Of a DNA stretch of 64,000 bases, positions 24,218-34,934 are shown one piece after another. This stretch comes from Streptomyces tateyamensis. Its GTDB lineage: Bacteria > Actinomycetota > Actinomycetes > Streptomycetales > Streptomycetaceae. Numbering within the stretch: the first letter of the stretch is position 1; each line of letters begins with the position of its first letter. Location: assembly GCF_003205575.1 (NCBI RefSeq), contig NZ_PYBW01000108.1, positions 32,885 to 96,884 of the forward strand, written 5' to 3'. The notes below the pieces were generated by a model. The model did not search any database. It saw nothing but the letters and a program-made list of their open reading frames with translations, and was not told where the DNA came from. The translations under genes were made by a program, and so were the position numbers.

Positions 24218-25003
24218 TCAGAAGAACTTCGGGTCGGCGAAGGCACCCGACGCGACCAGGTAGACGTACAGGTCGGCCAGTCCCACCGAGAGCAGCGAGG
24301 CCCAGGCCAGCTGCATGTGGCGGGCGTTCAGCCGGCCGACCAGCAGCCAGCCCCGGTAGCGCACCGGGTGCTTGGAGAAGTGCCGCAGCCGCCCGCCCAG
24401 CACGTGCCGGCAGGAGTGGCAGGACAGCGTGTAGGCCCAGATCAGCACCACGTTGGCGAGCAGCACCAGGGTGCCCAGGCCGGCGTGCCCCCAGTGCCCG
24501 GCGCCGTCGCGAAAGCCCAGCGCGGCGTCGTAGCTGAGCACCGCGGCGACCGGTACGGCCAGGTAGAAGAAGTAGCGGTGCAGGTTCTGCAGCACCAGCG
24601 GGAACCGGGTCTCACCGGTGTACCTGGCGTGCGGCTCGGCCACCGCGCAGCCGGGCGGCGAGGCCCAGAACGAGCGGTAGTAGGCCTTGCGGTAGTAGTA
24701 GCAGGTCAGCCGGAACCCGAGCGGGAAGACCAGCACCAGCAGGGCGGGCGAGAGCCGCCACCAGTCGCCGACCAGCGCCCAGTCGGCGCCGCCGCGCATC
24801 GGCACGCAGCTCGCGGCCAGGCACGGCGAGTAGAACGGCGAGACGTAGGGCGCGGCGTAGTAGTGGGCGCCCTCGAAGGCGCGCCAGGTGGAGTAGCCGA
24901 TGAAGAGCAGCAGGCCGACCGCGGTGCCGAGCTGGGGCAGCCACCAGCGGTCGGTGCGCAGGGTGCGGTCGGGGATCGCAGCGCGCTTGGTCGTTGTGGC
25001 CAT
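24218..25003 (-). CDS. sdhC: Succinate dehydrogenase membrane-anchor subunit (single-polypeptide type)
   Basis: A 261-residue membrane protein, first gene of the operon. Five hydrophobic segments are seen, beginning LGTAVGLLLFIGYSTWRAF. Histidines in helices (QNLHRYFFYLAVPV, SCHSCRHVLGG, NARHMQLAWA) are candidates for haem b ligands and the quinone site. A loop between helices one and two carries two cysteines (CLAASC). This layout, one large anchor followed by flavoprotein and Fe-S genes, is that of type-B succinate:quinone oxidoreductases of actinobacteria. The ATG at 25003 is chosen for the basic N-terminus directly before the first helix. Confidence 0.85.
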   Translation of the reverse strand: MATTTKRAAIPDRTLRTDRWWLPQLGTAVGLLLFIGYSTWRAFEGAHYYAAPYVSPFYSPCLAASCVPMRGGADWALVGDWWRLSPALLVLVFPLGFRLTCYYYRKAYYRSFWASPPGCAVAEPHARYTGETRFPLVLQNLHRYFFYLAVPVAAVLSYDAALGFRDGAGHWGHAGLGTLVLLANVVLIWAYTLSCHSCRHVLGGRLRHFSKHPVRYRGWLLVGRLNARHMQLAWASLLSVGLADLYVYLVASGAFADPKFF

Positions 25004-25127
25004 CCCGAAAGTGTGACGTTGATCACATCCACTGGGAAGGGTTCTGACCGGACCGCGTTGCGCCGATGGAGTGTCCGCCTGTCGTGCCGTCAGCTCTTCG
25101 GTCCGGACGCGGAGTTGAGTGGGACTC

Positions 25128-26708
25128 ATGAAGCGACTGCTCGCCGCCGTGCTGCTGGCCTCCGCGCTCTCGGCCTGCTCCGACGGGCCGGCCCCCTCGC
25201 AGCCCAGCAGCCGGGCCGCCTCCGACCTGACCCGCGTCGACCGTGCCGCCCTGCGCGAGGGCGGCACGCTGCGCTGGGCGGTGGACCAGGTGCCGGCCGC
25301 GCTGGACGTCTACGCGGCCGACGCCACCGCGGACACCGCGCTGCTGGCGCATGCGGTGCTGCCCAGCCTGTACCGGCTGGACGAGCACGCCAGGCCGGTC
25401 GCCGACCCGGACTTCCTGGCGGGGGCCGAGGCGGCGGACCGCACGGTGACCTACCGGCTGAACCCCAAGGCGCGGTGGAGCGACGGCACCCCGCTGTCCG
25501 CGGCCGACTTCACCGCGCAGTGGAGGGCGCTGTGCGCGGTCCAGCCCGGCTACGGAGCGATCGAGTCGGTGGCCCAGGGGGCGGACCCGCAGCAGGTGAA
25601 GGTGGTGTTCCGGCAGGCGTACCCGCAGTGGCAGGAGCTGTTCTCCCCGCTCTACCCGGCCGCGGGGGCGCCGGGCCTGCTCACCGGGCTCAGCGCGGGC
25701 CCGCTGGCGGTGAAGAGCCTGGACAGCAAGGCCGGGCGGGCCTCCCTGGTGCGCAATCCGCACTGGTGGGGCGATGCACCGAAAGTCGACGGGATCGACT
25801 TCCTGACCACCCCCGACCGACTGGACGCCCTGGAGCACGGCCAGCTGGACGTGGCCGCGCTGGAGGGCACGGTGGACCACCCGCCGCTGGCCAAGTCCGC
25901 CGACGCGCTGGACTCCTCGGTCCAGACCCTCAAGCGGGCCGAGGCGCTGCCCGGCATCACCCTGCACCGGGCCGCCGCCCCCGCCTTCACCCAGCTGACC
26001 CTGAACGGCGCCCGCGGCCCGCTGGCCGACGCCGCGGTGCGCCGCGCGGTGGCCGCCGCGGTGGACCGCGGCAAGCTGGCCGCCGCCGCCCTGACCCCGC
26101 TCGGCCTGCCCGCCGCCCCGCTCGGCAACCACCTGCTGATGGCCGACCAGGACGGCTACCGGGACAACAGCGCCGCCCTCGCCGGCACCGCCCGGGAGCT
26201 GCACCTGGACCTGTCGCTGGTCTACCCGGACGACTCCGCCACCGCCCGGCGCACCGCCGAGGCGCTCACCGCCCAGCTGGCCGGGCGCGGCGTCACCGTC
26301 AAGGCGCAGGCGGTGCCGGCGGCCGGCTTCGTCCACGACCACCTGGCGGTCGGCGACTGGGACCTGGCGCTCTTCTCCTGGCCGGCCACCGCCTTCCCCG
26401 CGGTGGACGAGCGCCCGCTGTACGCCAAGCCGCGCCCGGAGGCGGACGGCAAACCGGTGGCGGGGCTCAACTACGCGGGCAGCGGGACGGACGAGATCGA
26501 CCAGCTCTTCGACCGGGCCGCCGCCGAGGCTGACCCGGCCCGGCGGACCGCGCTGCTCCAGCAGGCCGACAGCCGGTTGTGGGAGCTGGGACACTCGGTG
26601 CCGCTCTTCCAGCGGCCCGATCTGGTGGCGGTGCGGACCGGCGTGGAGGGGGCCGGCGCCTACGGTTTCGGCTGGCCGCGCTACCAGGACCTGGGCTTCG
26701 AGCGCTGA
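25128..26708 (+). CDS. Orphan family-5 (peptide-binding) lipoprotein, LpqW-like context
   Basis: A 526-residue extracytoplasmic protein tethered by lipid. The signal is MKRLLAAVLLASALSAC with lipobox LSAC (Cys17). The mature part is a family-5 solute-binding fold: GGTLRWAVDQVPAALD, YRLNPKARWSDGTPLSAADFTAQWRAL, ADAAVRRAVAAAVDRGKLA. No permease or ATPase gene is adjacent: sdh diverges upstream and typA follows 134 bp later. From memory, M. tuberculosis has lpqW, a family-5 fold lipoprotein used in envelope glycolipid control rather than import, beside typA. An LpqW-type role is therefore as likely as peptide import. Confidence 0.85.
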   Translation: MKRLLAAVLLASALSACSDGPAPSQPSSRAASDLTRVDRAALREGGTLRWAVDQVPAALDVYAADATADTALLAHAVLPSLYRLDEHARPVADPDFLAGAEAADRTVTYRLNPKARWSDGTPLSAADFTAQWRALCAVQPGYGAIESVAQGADPQQVKVVFRQAYPQWQELFSPLYPAAGAPGLLTGLSAGPLAVKSLDSKAGRASLVRNPHWWGDAPKVDGIDFLTTPDRLDALEHGQLDVAALEGTVDHPPLAKSADALDSSVQTLKRAEALPGITLHRAAAPAFTQLTLNGARGPLADAAVRRAVAAAVDRGKLAAAALTPLGLPAAPLGNHLLMADQDGYRDNSAALAGTARELHLDLSLVYPDDSATARRTAEALTAQLAGRGVTVKAQAVPAAGFVHDHLAVGDWDLALFSWPATAFPAVDERPLYAKPRPEADGKPVAGLNYAGSGTDEIDQLFDRAAAEADPARRTALLQQADSRLWELGHSVPLFQRPDLVAVRTGVEGAGAYGFGWPRYQDLGFER

Positions 26709-26742
26709 GCCCGGTCAGTCCGCCGAGCGGTCCGCCCCGGCG

Positions 26743-26775
26743 GCCACGTACCATAGGACAAGCCGTGGCATGGTA
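26743..26775. promoter_or_regulatory. Two crossed inverted repeats upstream of typA
   Basis: GCCACG (26743-26748) pairs with CGTGGC (26764-26769), and the adjacent TACCAT (26749-26754) pairs with ATGGTA (26770-26775), each pair 15 bp apart. TACCAT could also be a -10 box, which would make the element a DNA-level site around a typA promoter. Confidence 0.35.
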
Positions 26776-26842
26776 AGCCCGGCGGGTGGACCGGGACAGG
26801 CCGGGGCGCCGCAACTCACGACTCCGGGAGACTCCGCTCCGC

Positions 26843-28747
26843 ATGTCCACGCGCACTGACATCCGCAATGTCGCCATCGTCGCCCACGTCGACCACGGCA
26901 AGACGACCCTGGTCGACGCGATGCTCAAGCAGGCTGGTGCCTTCGCGGCTCACCAGCAGCTCGACGACCGCATGATGGACTCGAACGACCTGGAGCGCGA
27001 GAAGGGCATCACCATTCTCGCGAAGAACACCGCGGTCAAGTACCACCCCAAGGATGGTGGCGAGCCGATCACCATCAACATCATCGACACCCCCGGCCAC
27101 GCCGACTTCGGTGGCGAGGTCGAGCGCGGCCTGTCCATGGTCGACGCGGTCGTGCTGCTGGTCGACGCCTCCGAGGGCCCGCTGCCGCAGACCCGCTTCG
27201 TGCTGCGCAAGGCGCTCACCGCCAAGCTCCCGGTCATCCTGTGCATCAACAAGACCGACCGCCCGGACGCCCGGATCGACGAGGTCATCAACGAGACCTA
27301 CGACCTGTTCCTGGACCTGGACGCGGACGAGGACCAGATCGAGTTCCCCATCGTCTACGCGTGCGCCCGGGACGGCGTCGCCTCGCTGACCAAGCCGGAG
27401 AACGGCACCGTGCCGGCCGACAGCGAGAACCTGGAGCCGTTCTTCTCCACCATCCTGGAGCACGTCCCGGCCCCCGAGTTCGACGAGGCCGCCCCGCTGC
27501 AGGCGCACGTCACCAACCTGGACGCGGACAACTTCCTCGGCCGCATCGCGCTGCTGCGGGTCGAGCAGGGCGAGCTGCGCAAGGGCCAGACGGTGGCCTG
27601 GATCAAGCGCGACGGCTCGATCCAGAGCGTGCGGATCAGCGAGCTGCTGATGACCGAGGCGCTCACCCGCAAGCCGGCCGAGGTGGCCGGCCCGGGCGAC
27701 ATCTGCGCCGTCGCCGGCATCTCCGACATCATGATCGGCGAGACCCTGGCCGACCCGGAGAACCCGATCGCGCTGCCGCTGATCACGGTGGACGAGCCGG
27801 CCATCTCGATGACCATCGGCACCAACACCTCGCCGCTGGTCGGCAAGGGCGGCTCCGGCAAGGGCGCGGACGCCAAGTCCGCTGGCAAGGTGGACCGCAA
27901 GGTGACGGCCCGCCAGGTGAAGGACCGCCTGGACCGCGAGCTGGTCGGCAACGTGTCGCTGCGCGTGCTGGAAACCGAGCGCCCGGACACCTGGGAGGTG
28001 CAGGGCCGCGGTGAGCTGGCGCTGGCCATCCTGATCGAGACCATGCGCCGCGAGGGCTTCGAGCTGACCGTCGGCAAGCCGCAGGTGGTCACCAAGGAGG
28101 TCAACGGCAAGATCCACGAGCCGGTCGAGCGCCTCACGGTGGACGTGCCCGAGGAGCACATGGGCGCCGTCACCCAGCTGATGGGCGTGCGCAAGGGCCG
28201 GATGGACAACATGTCCAACCACGGTTCGGGCTGGGTCCGGATGGAGTTCGTGGTGCCGTCCCGCGGCCTGATCGGGTTCCGCACCGAGTTCCTCACCAGC
28301 ACCCGCGGCACCGGCATCGCGCACTCGATCCACGAGGGCCACGAGCCGTGGTTCGGCAACCTGGTGACCCGCAACAACGGCTCGCTGGTGGCCGACCGCG
28401 CCGGTGTGGTGACCGCCTTCGCGATGACCAACCTGCAGGAGCGCGGCGTCCTGTTCACCGACCCGGGCACCGAGGTCTACGAGGGCATGATCGTCGGCGA
28501 GAACTCGCGCGCCGACGACATGGACGTCAACATCACGAAGGAGAAGAAGCTCACCAACATGCGCTCCTCCAACGCGGACGTGACCGAGTCCATCGTGCCG
28601 CCGCGCAAGCTCTCGCTGGAGCAGTCGCTGGAGTTCTGCCGCGAGGACGAGTGCATCGAGGTGACCCCGGAGACCGTGCGCATCCGCAAGGTGGTGCTGG
28701 ACCAGAAGGACCGCGGCCGCACCGCCTCCCGGTCCAAGAAGGCCTGA
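26843..28747 (+). CDS. typA: Ribosome-associated GTPase TypA/BipA
   Basis: A 634-residue translational GTPase involved in 50S assembly and stress adaptation. G1 is AHVDHGKTTL (residues 13-22), G2 REKGITI, G3 DTPGHADFGGEV, G4 NKTDRPDAR. The EF-G-like domain II follows, then domains III and V and the BipA-specific C-terminal domain (MRSSNADVTESIVPPRKLSLEQSLEF region). An insertion rich in Gly, Lys and Ser (about residues 334-350, GKGGSGKGADAKSAGK) is seen in many actinobacterial TypA. The ATG at 26843 is the first that gives the standard N-terminus. Its codon use suits high expression. Confidence 0.96.
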   Translation: MSTRTDIRNVAIVAHVDHGKTTLVDAMLKQAGAFAAHQQLDDRMMDSNDLEREKGITILAKNTAVKYHPKDGGEPITINIIDTPGHADFGGEVERGLSMVDAVVLLVDASEGPLPQTRFVLRKALTAKLPVILCINKTDRPDARIDEVINETYDLFLDLDADEDQIEFPIVYACARDGVASLTKPENGTVPADSENLEPFFSTILEHVPAPEFDEAAPLQAHVTNLDADNFLGRIALLRVEQGELRKGQTVAWIKRDGSIQSVRISELLMTEALTRKPAEVAGPGDICAVAGISDIMIGETLADPENPIALPLITVDEPAISMTIGTNTSPLVGKGGSGKGADAKSAGKVDRKVTARQVKDRLDRELVGNVSLRVLETERPDTWEVQGRGELALAILIETMRREGFELTVGKPQVVTKEVNGKIHEPVERLTVDVPEEHMGAVTQLMGVRKGRMDNMSNHGSGWVRMEFVVPSRGLIGFRTEFLTSTRGTGIAHSIHEGHEPWFGNLVTRNNGSLVADRAGVVTAFAMTNLQERGVLFTDPGTEVYEGMIVGENSRADDMDVNITKEKKLTNMRSSNADVTESIVPPRKLSLEQSLEFCREDECIEVTPETVRIRKVVLDQKDRGRTASRSKKA

Positions 28748-28767
28748 TCCGCCCCGGCGCTGTCCCA

Positions 28768-28808
28768 CCGTCAGCCGGCTCCCCCGCAGCGGGGGAGTCG
28801 GCTGACGG
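28768..28808 (+). terminator. Terminator after typA
   Basis: An 18-bp stem (28768-28785 with 28791-28808) around a GCAGC loop, one G-U-type mismatch, followed by CTTTTCC. It lies 20 bp past the typA stop. Confidence 0.85.
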
Positions 28809-28971
28809 CTTTTCCGCTGACGGTCCGTCGGGCGCTCGGCCGGGCAGGTGAGCGCGGCCACCCGTTCGGCGGCACCGCGTGCCCGAGTGGCCCTGCTACG
28901 GGTGCGCCGCCGTGGCAGCTCCCTTCGAATGGGGTGTGATGCGACACACACCCCCTTGAGGAGGGACCTCC

Positions 28972-30588
28972 ATGCCTGGAGCCACTCGCGTTCGTTGGGT
29001 CCTGGTCAGCGCGACGGCAGTCGCCCTGGTGGCCAGCGGTTGCAGCAGTAGCAGCAGCGGCAGCAGCAGTTCCAACGCCAACGCGACCTTCACCTACCAG
29101 AGCGGCGAGCCGCAGAACCCGTTGCAGCCGGCCAACGCCAACGAGGTGAACGGCGGCCGGGTGATCCAGAACCTGTTCCGCGGGCTGGTCGACTACGACC
29201 CCAGCAACAGCCAGATCCGGATGCAGGTGGCCGAGAAGATCGACACCAGCGACTCGCAGACCTTCACCGTCACGCTGAAGTCCGGTTGGACCTTCCACGA
29301 CGGTACCCCGGTCAAGGCCAAGAACTTCGTCGACGCCTGGAACTGGGGCGCCAACGTCAAGAACAACCAGATCAACTCCGACTGGTTCAGCGACATCCAG
29401 GGCTACGCCGACGTCCACCCGAAGTCCGGCAACCCGGCCACGGGCCAGATGTCCGGTCTGACGGTGCAGGACGACACGCACTTCACCATCAAGCTGGCCA
29501 ACAAGGTCTCGTACTTCGAGTACAAGCTCGGCTACCCGGCCTTCTCGCCGCTGCCGGACGGGTTCTTCAACGACCCGGCCGGGTACGGGCAGAAGCCGAT
29601 CGGCAACGGTCCCTACCAGTTCGTCAGCTGGGACCACAACTCGCAGATCGTCACCAAGGCATACCCGAACTACCAGGGCGTGGACAAGCCGAAGAACGGC
29701 GGCGTGGTCTTCAAGGCGTACACCACCTCCGAGGCCGCCTACGCCGACCTGCAGTCCAACAACCTCGACGTGATGGACCAGGTGCCGCCGTCCGCGCTGG
29801 CCAGCTACAAGACCGACCTGGGCTCGCGGGCGATCGACTCCCCGCAGGGCGCGATCCAGTCGATCGGCTTCACGCTCTACCAGCCGGACTGGTCGGGCGC
29901 GAACCTGAACAAGGTCCGCCAGGCGCTCTCGATGGCGATCGACCGCGACACCATCACCAAGACGGTGCTGCAGGGCTCGCGCAAGTCCGCCACCGCCTTC
30001 GTGGCCGAGGGCGTGGCCGGCTACAAGTCCGGCACCTGCACCGCCTGCAAGCTGGACGTGGCCCAGGCCAAGACGCTGCTCCAGGAGGGCGGCGGGGTCC
30101 CCGGCAACTCGCTGAAGATCACTTACAACGCGGACGGCGGCCACAAGGAGTGGGTCGACGCGGTCTGCAACAACATCCGGCAGAACCTCGGGGTGAACTG
30201 CGTCGGCGACCCCAAGCCGGACTTCAAGACCGCCCGGGCGGCGATCACCGGCCACCAGATCGACGGCGCGTTCCGCACCGGCTGGGTGCAGGACTACCCG
30301 CTGAACGCCAACTTCCTGGCCCAGGTCTACCGCACCGGTGCCTCCTCCAACGACACCGGCTACAGCAGCCCGCAGTTCGACCAACTCGCCAAGCAGGCGG
30401 ACGAGGCGGCCACCGTCCAGGACTCGGAGACCGGCTACCAGCAGGCCGAGGGCGTGCTGGCGCAGGACATGCCGCAGATCCCGCTCTGGTACTACCGGAC
30501 CAACTCGGGCTTCTCGACCAAGGTGCAGAACGTGTCCTTCGACTCGTTCGGCAACCCGGTGTGGACCGCCGTCCAGGTCAAGGGCTGA
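28972..30588 (+). CDS. Peptide ABC transporter substrate-binding lipoprotein
   Basis: A 538-residue lipoprotein; lipobox ASGC with Cys24 after a hydrophobic signal, then a Ser/Gly/Asn linker. Family-5 (OppA/DppA) features are PQNPLQPANANEVNGGRVIQ, SGWTFHDGTPVKAKNFVDAW, YSPQ... late motifs and PQIPLWYYRTNSGFS near the end. It delivers oligopeptides to the permease encoded next. GAGGAGG precedes the ATG by about 9 nt. It heads a rightward operon SBP-permease-permease-ATPase-ATPase and is followed by a hairpin before the first permease gene, which may keep binding protein in excess. Confidence 0.92.
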   Translation: MPGATRVRWVLVSATAVALVASGCSSSSSGSSSSNANATFTYQSGEPQNPLQPANANEVNGGRVIQNLFRGLVDYDPSNSQIRMQVAEKIDTSDSQTFTVTLKSGWTFHDGTPVKAKNFVDAWNWGANVKNNQINSDWFSDIQGYADVHPKSGNPATGQMSGLTVQDDTHFTIKLANKVSYFEYKLGYPAFSPLPDGFFNDPAGYGQKPIGNGPYQFVSWDHNSQIVTKAYPNYQGVDKPKNGGVVFKAYTTSEAAYADLQSNNLDVMDQVPPSALASYKTDLGSRAIDSPQGAIQSIGFTLYQPDWSGANLNKVRQALSMAIDRDTITKTVLQGSRKSATAFVAEGVAGYKSGTCTACKLDVAQAKTLLQEGGGVPGNSLKITYNADGGHKEWVDAVCNNIRQNLGVNCVGDPKPDFKTARAAITGHQIDGAFRTGWVQDYPLNANFLAQVYRTGASSNDTGYSSPQFDQLAKQADEAATVQDSETGYQQAEGVLAQDMPQIPLWYYRTNSGFSTKVQNVSFDSFGNPVWTAVQVKG

Positions 30589-30601
30589 GCCCACGCCAGC
30601 C

Positions 30602-30632
30602 GGCCCCGCCCTCCCGAGCGGAGGGCGGGGCC
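30602..30632 (+). terminator. Intra-operon hairpin (attenuator) after the binding-protein gene
   Basis: A perfect 13-bp stem (GGCCCCGCCCTCC with its complement) and a CGAGC loop, 13 bp past the SBP stop and 47 bp before the permease start. Such partial terminators or mRNA-protecting stems are common between SBP and permease genes. Confidence 0.7.
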
Positions 30633-30679
30633 CCGCCACTGGACCTCGTCCAGCCCGAACCCGTTAGGACGGAGGAGCG

Positions 30680-31606
30680 ATGGGCACCTACGTGCTCCGG
30701 CGGATCCTGCAGATGATCCCGGTCTTCATCGGGGCCACCCTGCTGATCTTCCTGATGGTCTACACCCTGCCGGGGGACCCGATCGCCGCGCTCTTCGGCG
30801 ACAAGGCCGCGGACCCGGCTCAGGTGGCCCAGCTGCGGCACCTGTACTACCTCGACCAGCCGCTGTGGAAGCAGTACCTGCACTACATGTGGAACCTGCT
30901 GCAGGGCAACTTCGGCACCAGCTTCACCGGGCGTTCGGTCGCCGCCCTGATGGGCGATGCCTTCCCGGTGACGATCCGGCTGGCCCTGGTGGCCTTCGCC
31001 TTCGAGATCTTCGTCGGGATCCCGCTCGGCCTGCTCTCCGGCCTCAAGCGGGGCAGCCTGCTGGACACCCTGGTGCTGATCGGCACCCTGATCGTGATCT
31101 CGATCCCGGTCTTCGTGCTGGCCAACGTGGCCCAGCAGGTCGTCGGCGTCAACCTGGGCTGGGTGACACCCACCGTCCAGAACTCCAACGACATCAGCCA
31201 ACTGATCCTGCCGGGACTGGTGCTCGGCTCGCTCTCACTGGCCTTCGTGACCCGGCTGACCCGGACCTCGATCGGCGAGAACCGGCGCGCGGACTACATG
31301 CGCACCGCGGTCGCCAAGGGGCTGCCGCAGCGCACCGTGATCTCCCGTCACCTGCTGCGCAACTCGCTGATCCCGGTCGTCACCTTCCTCGGCACCGACC
31401 TCGGCGCCCTGATGGGCGGGGCGATCGTCACGGAGGGCATCTTCAACGTGAAGGGGGTCGGCAACTTGCTCTACCAGGCGATCCGCCACAAGGAGGGACC
31501 GACCGTGGTCGGCGTGGTCACCGTGCTGGTGATCGTCTACCTGGTCGCCTCCCTCGTCGTCGACCTGCTCTACGCGGTCCTGGACCCGAGGATCCGGTAT
31601 GCCTGA
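30680..31606 (+). CDS. Peptide ABC transporter permease (DppB/OppB type)
   Basis: A 308-residue inner-membrane permease with six helices. The N-terminal MGTYVLRRILQMIPVFIGATLLIF is the classic OppB start, and the ATPase-coupling EAA loop is RADYMRTAVAKGLPQRTVISRH. GAIVTEGIFNVKGVGNLLYQAI is typical of the last extracytoplasmic loop. GGACGGAGGAGCG gives a good ribosome binding site. Its stop overlaps the next permease start by 8 bp. Confidence 0.93.
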   Translation: MGTYVLRRILQMIPVFIGATLLIFLMVYTLPGDPIAALFGDKAADPAQVAQLRHLYYLDQPLWKQYLHYMWNLLQGNFGTSFTGRSVAALMGDAFPVTIRLALVAFAFEIFVGIPLGLLSGLKRGSLLDTLVLIGTLIVISIPVFVLANVAQQVVGVNLGWVTPTVQNSNDISQLILPGLVLGSLSLAFVTRLTRTSIGENRRADYMRTAVAKGLPQRTVISRHLLRNSLIPVVTFLGTDLGALMGGAIVTEGIFNVKGVGNLLYQAIRHKEGPTVVGVVTVLVIVYLVASLVVDLLYAVLDPRIRYA

Positions 31607-32597
31607 TCCCTTCGACCCGGAGAATCCGACCCACACCCGGTTGCCGGACACGCACGCGCTGGACTACGCCGGCAACCAGGGCATGGCGGTCGAGCAGGAC
31701 CAGCTGCTGGAGACCAGGCCGGAGAAGCGGGAAGAGGCCCGCAGTCTGTGGCAGGACGCCTGGCGGGATCTGCGGCGGCGGCCGATCTTCCTCGTCTCGG
31801 CGGTGCTGATCGTGCTGCTGGTGATCATCGCGATCTTCCCCGGCCTGTTCACCGACGCCGATCCGCGCCACGCCGACCTGGTCAACAACTACCTGAAGAA
31901 GCCGAACTGGACCGACTTCTTCGGGGCGGGCTGGTTCGGCTACGACGGCCAGGGCCGCTCGATCTACGCCCGGGTGCTGTACGGGGCCCGGGCCTCCATC
32001 ACCGTCGGCATCTGCGTCACGCTGGCGGTGGCGATCACCGGCGGGCTGGCCGGCATGGTGGCCGGCTACTTCGGCGGCTGGGTGGACGCGCTCATCTCCC
32101 GGCTGGTGGACATCTTCTTCGGCATCCCGCTGCTGCTGGGCGCCCTGGTGATCCTCAACGCCTTCACCCACCGCACCGTCTGGAGCGTGGTCTTCGCGCT
32201 GGCCTTCCTCGGCTGGACCCAGATCGCCCGCGTGATGCGCGGCGCGGTGCTGACGGTGAAGCAGGCCGACTACGTGACCGCGGCCAGGGCGCTGGGCGCC
32301 GGCACCCGGCGGATCATGTTCCGGCACATCCTGCCCAACGCGGTGGCACCGGTGATCGTGGTCGCCACCATCGCGCTCGGCGGGTACATCGCGGCCGAGG
32401 CCACCCTGAGCTACCTGGGCATCGGCCTGCAGGACCCGACCATCTCCTGGGGGATCGACATCTCCTCGGCCCAGAACGTGATCCGGACCGCGCCGTACGC
32501 GCTGTTCTTCCCGGCCGCCGCGCTGTCGATCACGGTGCTGGCGTTCATCATGCTCGGCGACGCGGTGCGCGACGCCCTCGATCCGAAGCTGCGCTGA
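31599..32597 (+). CDS. Peptide ABC transporter permease (DppC/OppC type)
   Basis: A 332-residue permease with a ~60-residue hydrophilic N-terminal extension, then WRDLRRRPIFLVSAVLIVLL as first helix. The periplasmic loop has WFGYDGQGRSIYARVLYGARASI, found in nearly all DppC proteins, and the EAA loop is QADYVTAARALGAGTRRIMFRHILPN. It ends LGDAVRDALDPKLR, the standard C-terminus. The start overlaps the preceding gene by 8 bp, showing translational coupling. Confidence 0.93.
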   Translation: MPDPFDPENPTHTRLPDTHALDYAGNQGMAVEQDQLLETRPEKREEARSLWQDAWRDLRRRPIFLVSAVLIVLLVIIAIFPGLFTDADPRHADLVNNYLKKPNWTDFFGAGWFGYDGQGRSIYARVLYGARASITVGICVTLAVAITGGLAGMVAGYFGGWVDALISRLVDIFFGIPLLLGALVILNAFTHRTVWSVVFALAFLGWTQIARVMRGAVLTVKQADYVTAARALGAGTRRIMFRHILPNAVAPVIVVATIALGGYIAAEATLSYLGIGLQDPTISWGIDISSAQNVIRTAPYALFFPAAALSITVLAFIMLGDAVRDALDPKLR

Positions 32598-32612
32598 GAG
32601 GGGCCGCGCGTC

Positions 32613-33621
32613 ATGACCACCATCGTCGGCATGCCCTTGCTGGACGTCCGCGACCTGCACGTGGAGTTCGTCACCCGGGACGGGGTCGCCAAGGCCGTCA
32701 ACGGGGTCAACTACCGCGTCAGCGCGGGGGAGACGCTCGCCGTCCTGGGCGAGTCCGGATCCGGCAAGTCCGTCACCGCCCAGGCGATCATGGGCATCCT
32801 GGACATGCCCCCGGCCCGGATCCCCAAGGGGCAGATCCTGTTCAAGGGTGAGGACATGCTCACCATGGGCAAGGACGCCCGCCGGAAGATCCGCGGCCAG
32901 AAGATCGCGATGATCTTCCAGGACGCGCTCTCCTCGCTCAACCCGGTGCTCAGCGTGGGCTACCAGCTGGGCGAGATGTTCCGGGCGCACCGCGGCGCCT
33001 CGCACAAGGACGCCAAGGCCAAGGCGGTCGAGCTGATGGACCGGGTGCGGATCCCGGCCGCCGCACAGCGGGTGAACGACTACCCGCACCAGTTCTCCGG
33101 CGGCATGCGCCAGCGCATCATGATCGCCATGGCGCTGGCGCTCGAGCCCGACCTGATCATCGCGGACGAGCCCACCACCGCGCTGGACGTCACCGTGCAG
33201 GCCCAGGTGATGGACCTGCTGGCGGAGCTGCAGGCCGAGTACCACATGGGCCTGATCCTGATCACCCACGACCTCGGCGTGGTGGCCGACGTGGCCGACA
33301 AGATCGCGGTGATGTACGCCGGCCAGATCGTCGAGACCGCGCCGGTGCACGACCTGTACGCGGCGCCCGCGCACCCGTACACCCGCGGCCTGCTGGACTC
33401 GATCCCGCGGCTGGACCAGAAGGGCCAGGAGCTCTTCGCGATCAAGGGGCTGCCGCCCAACCTGCTGCGGATCCCGCCGGGCTGCCCGTTCAACCCGCGC
33501 TGCCCCCGGGCGCAGGACATCTGCCGGCGGACCGACCCGCCGCTGACCCAGGTGGTCGCCGACGACGGCGAGCCGGTCCTGGGTCGGGCCAGTGCCTGCC
33601 ACTTCTGGAAGGAGACGCTCC

Positions 33622-33632
<11 letters not shown>
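32613..33632 (+). CDS. Peptide ABC transporter ATP-binding protein (DppD/OppD type)
   Basis: A 339-residue ATPase. Walker A is GESGSGKS, the Q-loop FQDALSSLNP, the signature FSGGMRQR, Walker B LIIADEPTTALDV and the switch His is in ITHDLGVVAD. The C-terminal oligopeptide-transporter domain carries the cysteine set GCPFNPRCPRAQDIC and SACHF, which binds an Fe-S cluster in some members. It overlaps the next coding sequence by 11 bp if that starts at the GTG 33622. Confidence 0.94.
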
Positions 33633-34866
<1,234 letters not shown>

Positions 34867-34880
34867 CCGGCGGTGAAAGC

Positions 34881-34916
34881 GGTGTGGCCCCCCTCCCGAA
34901 GGAGGGGGGCCACACC
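34881..34916. terminator. Bidirectional terminator between the two peptide-importer operons
   Basis: A perfect 16-bp stem (arm GGTGTGGCCCCCCTCC) with a CGAA loop. It lies 14 bp past the rightward operon's stop and 18 bp past the leftward operon's stop, so it can serve both. Confidence 0.88.
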
Positions 34917-34934
34917 GGTGGCGCGGACCAGGGC

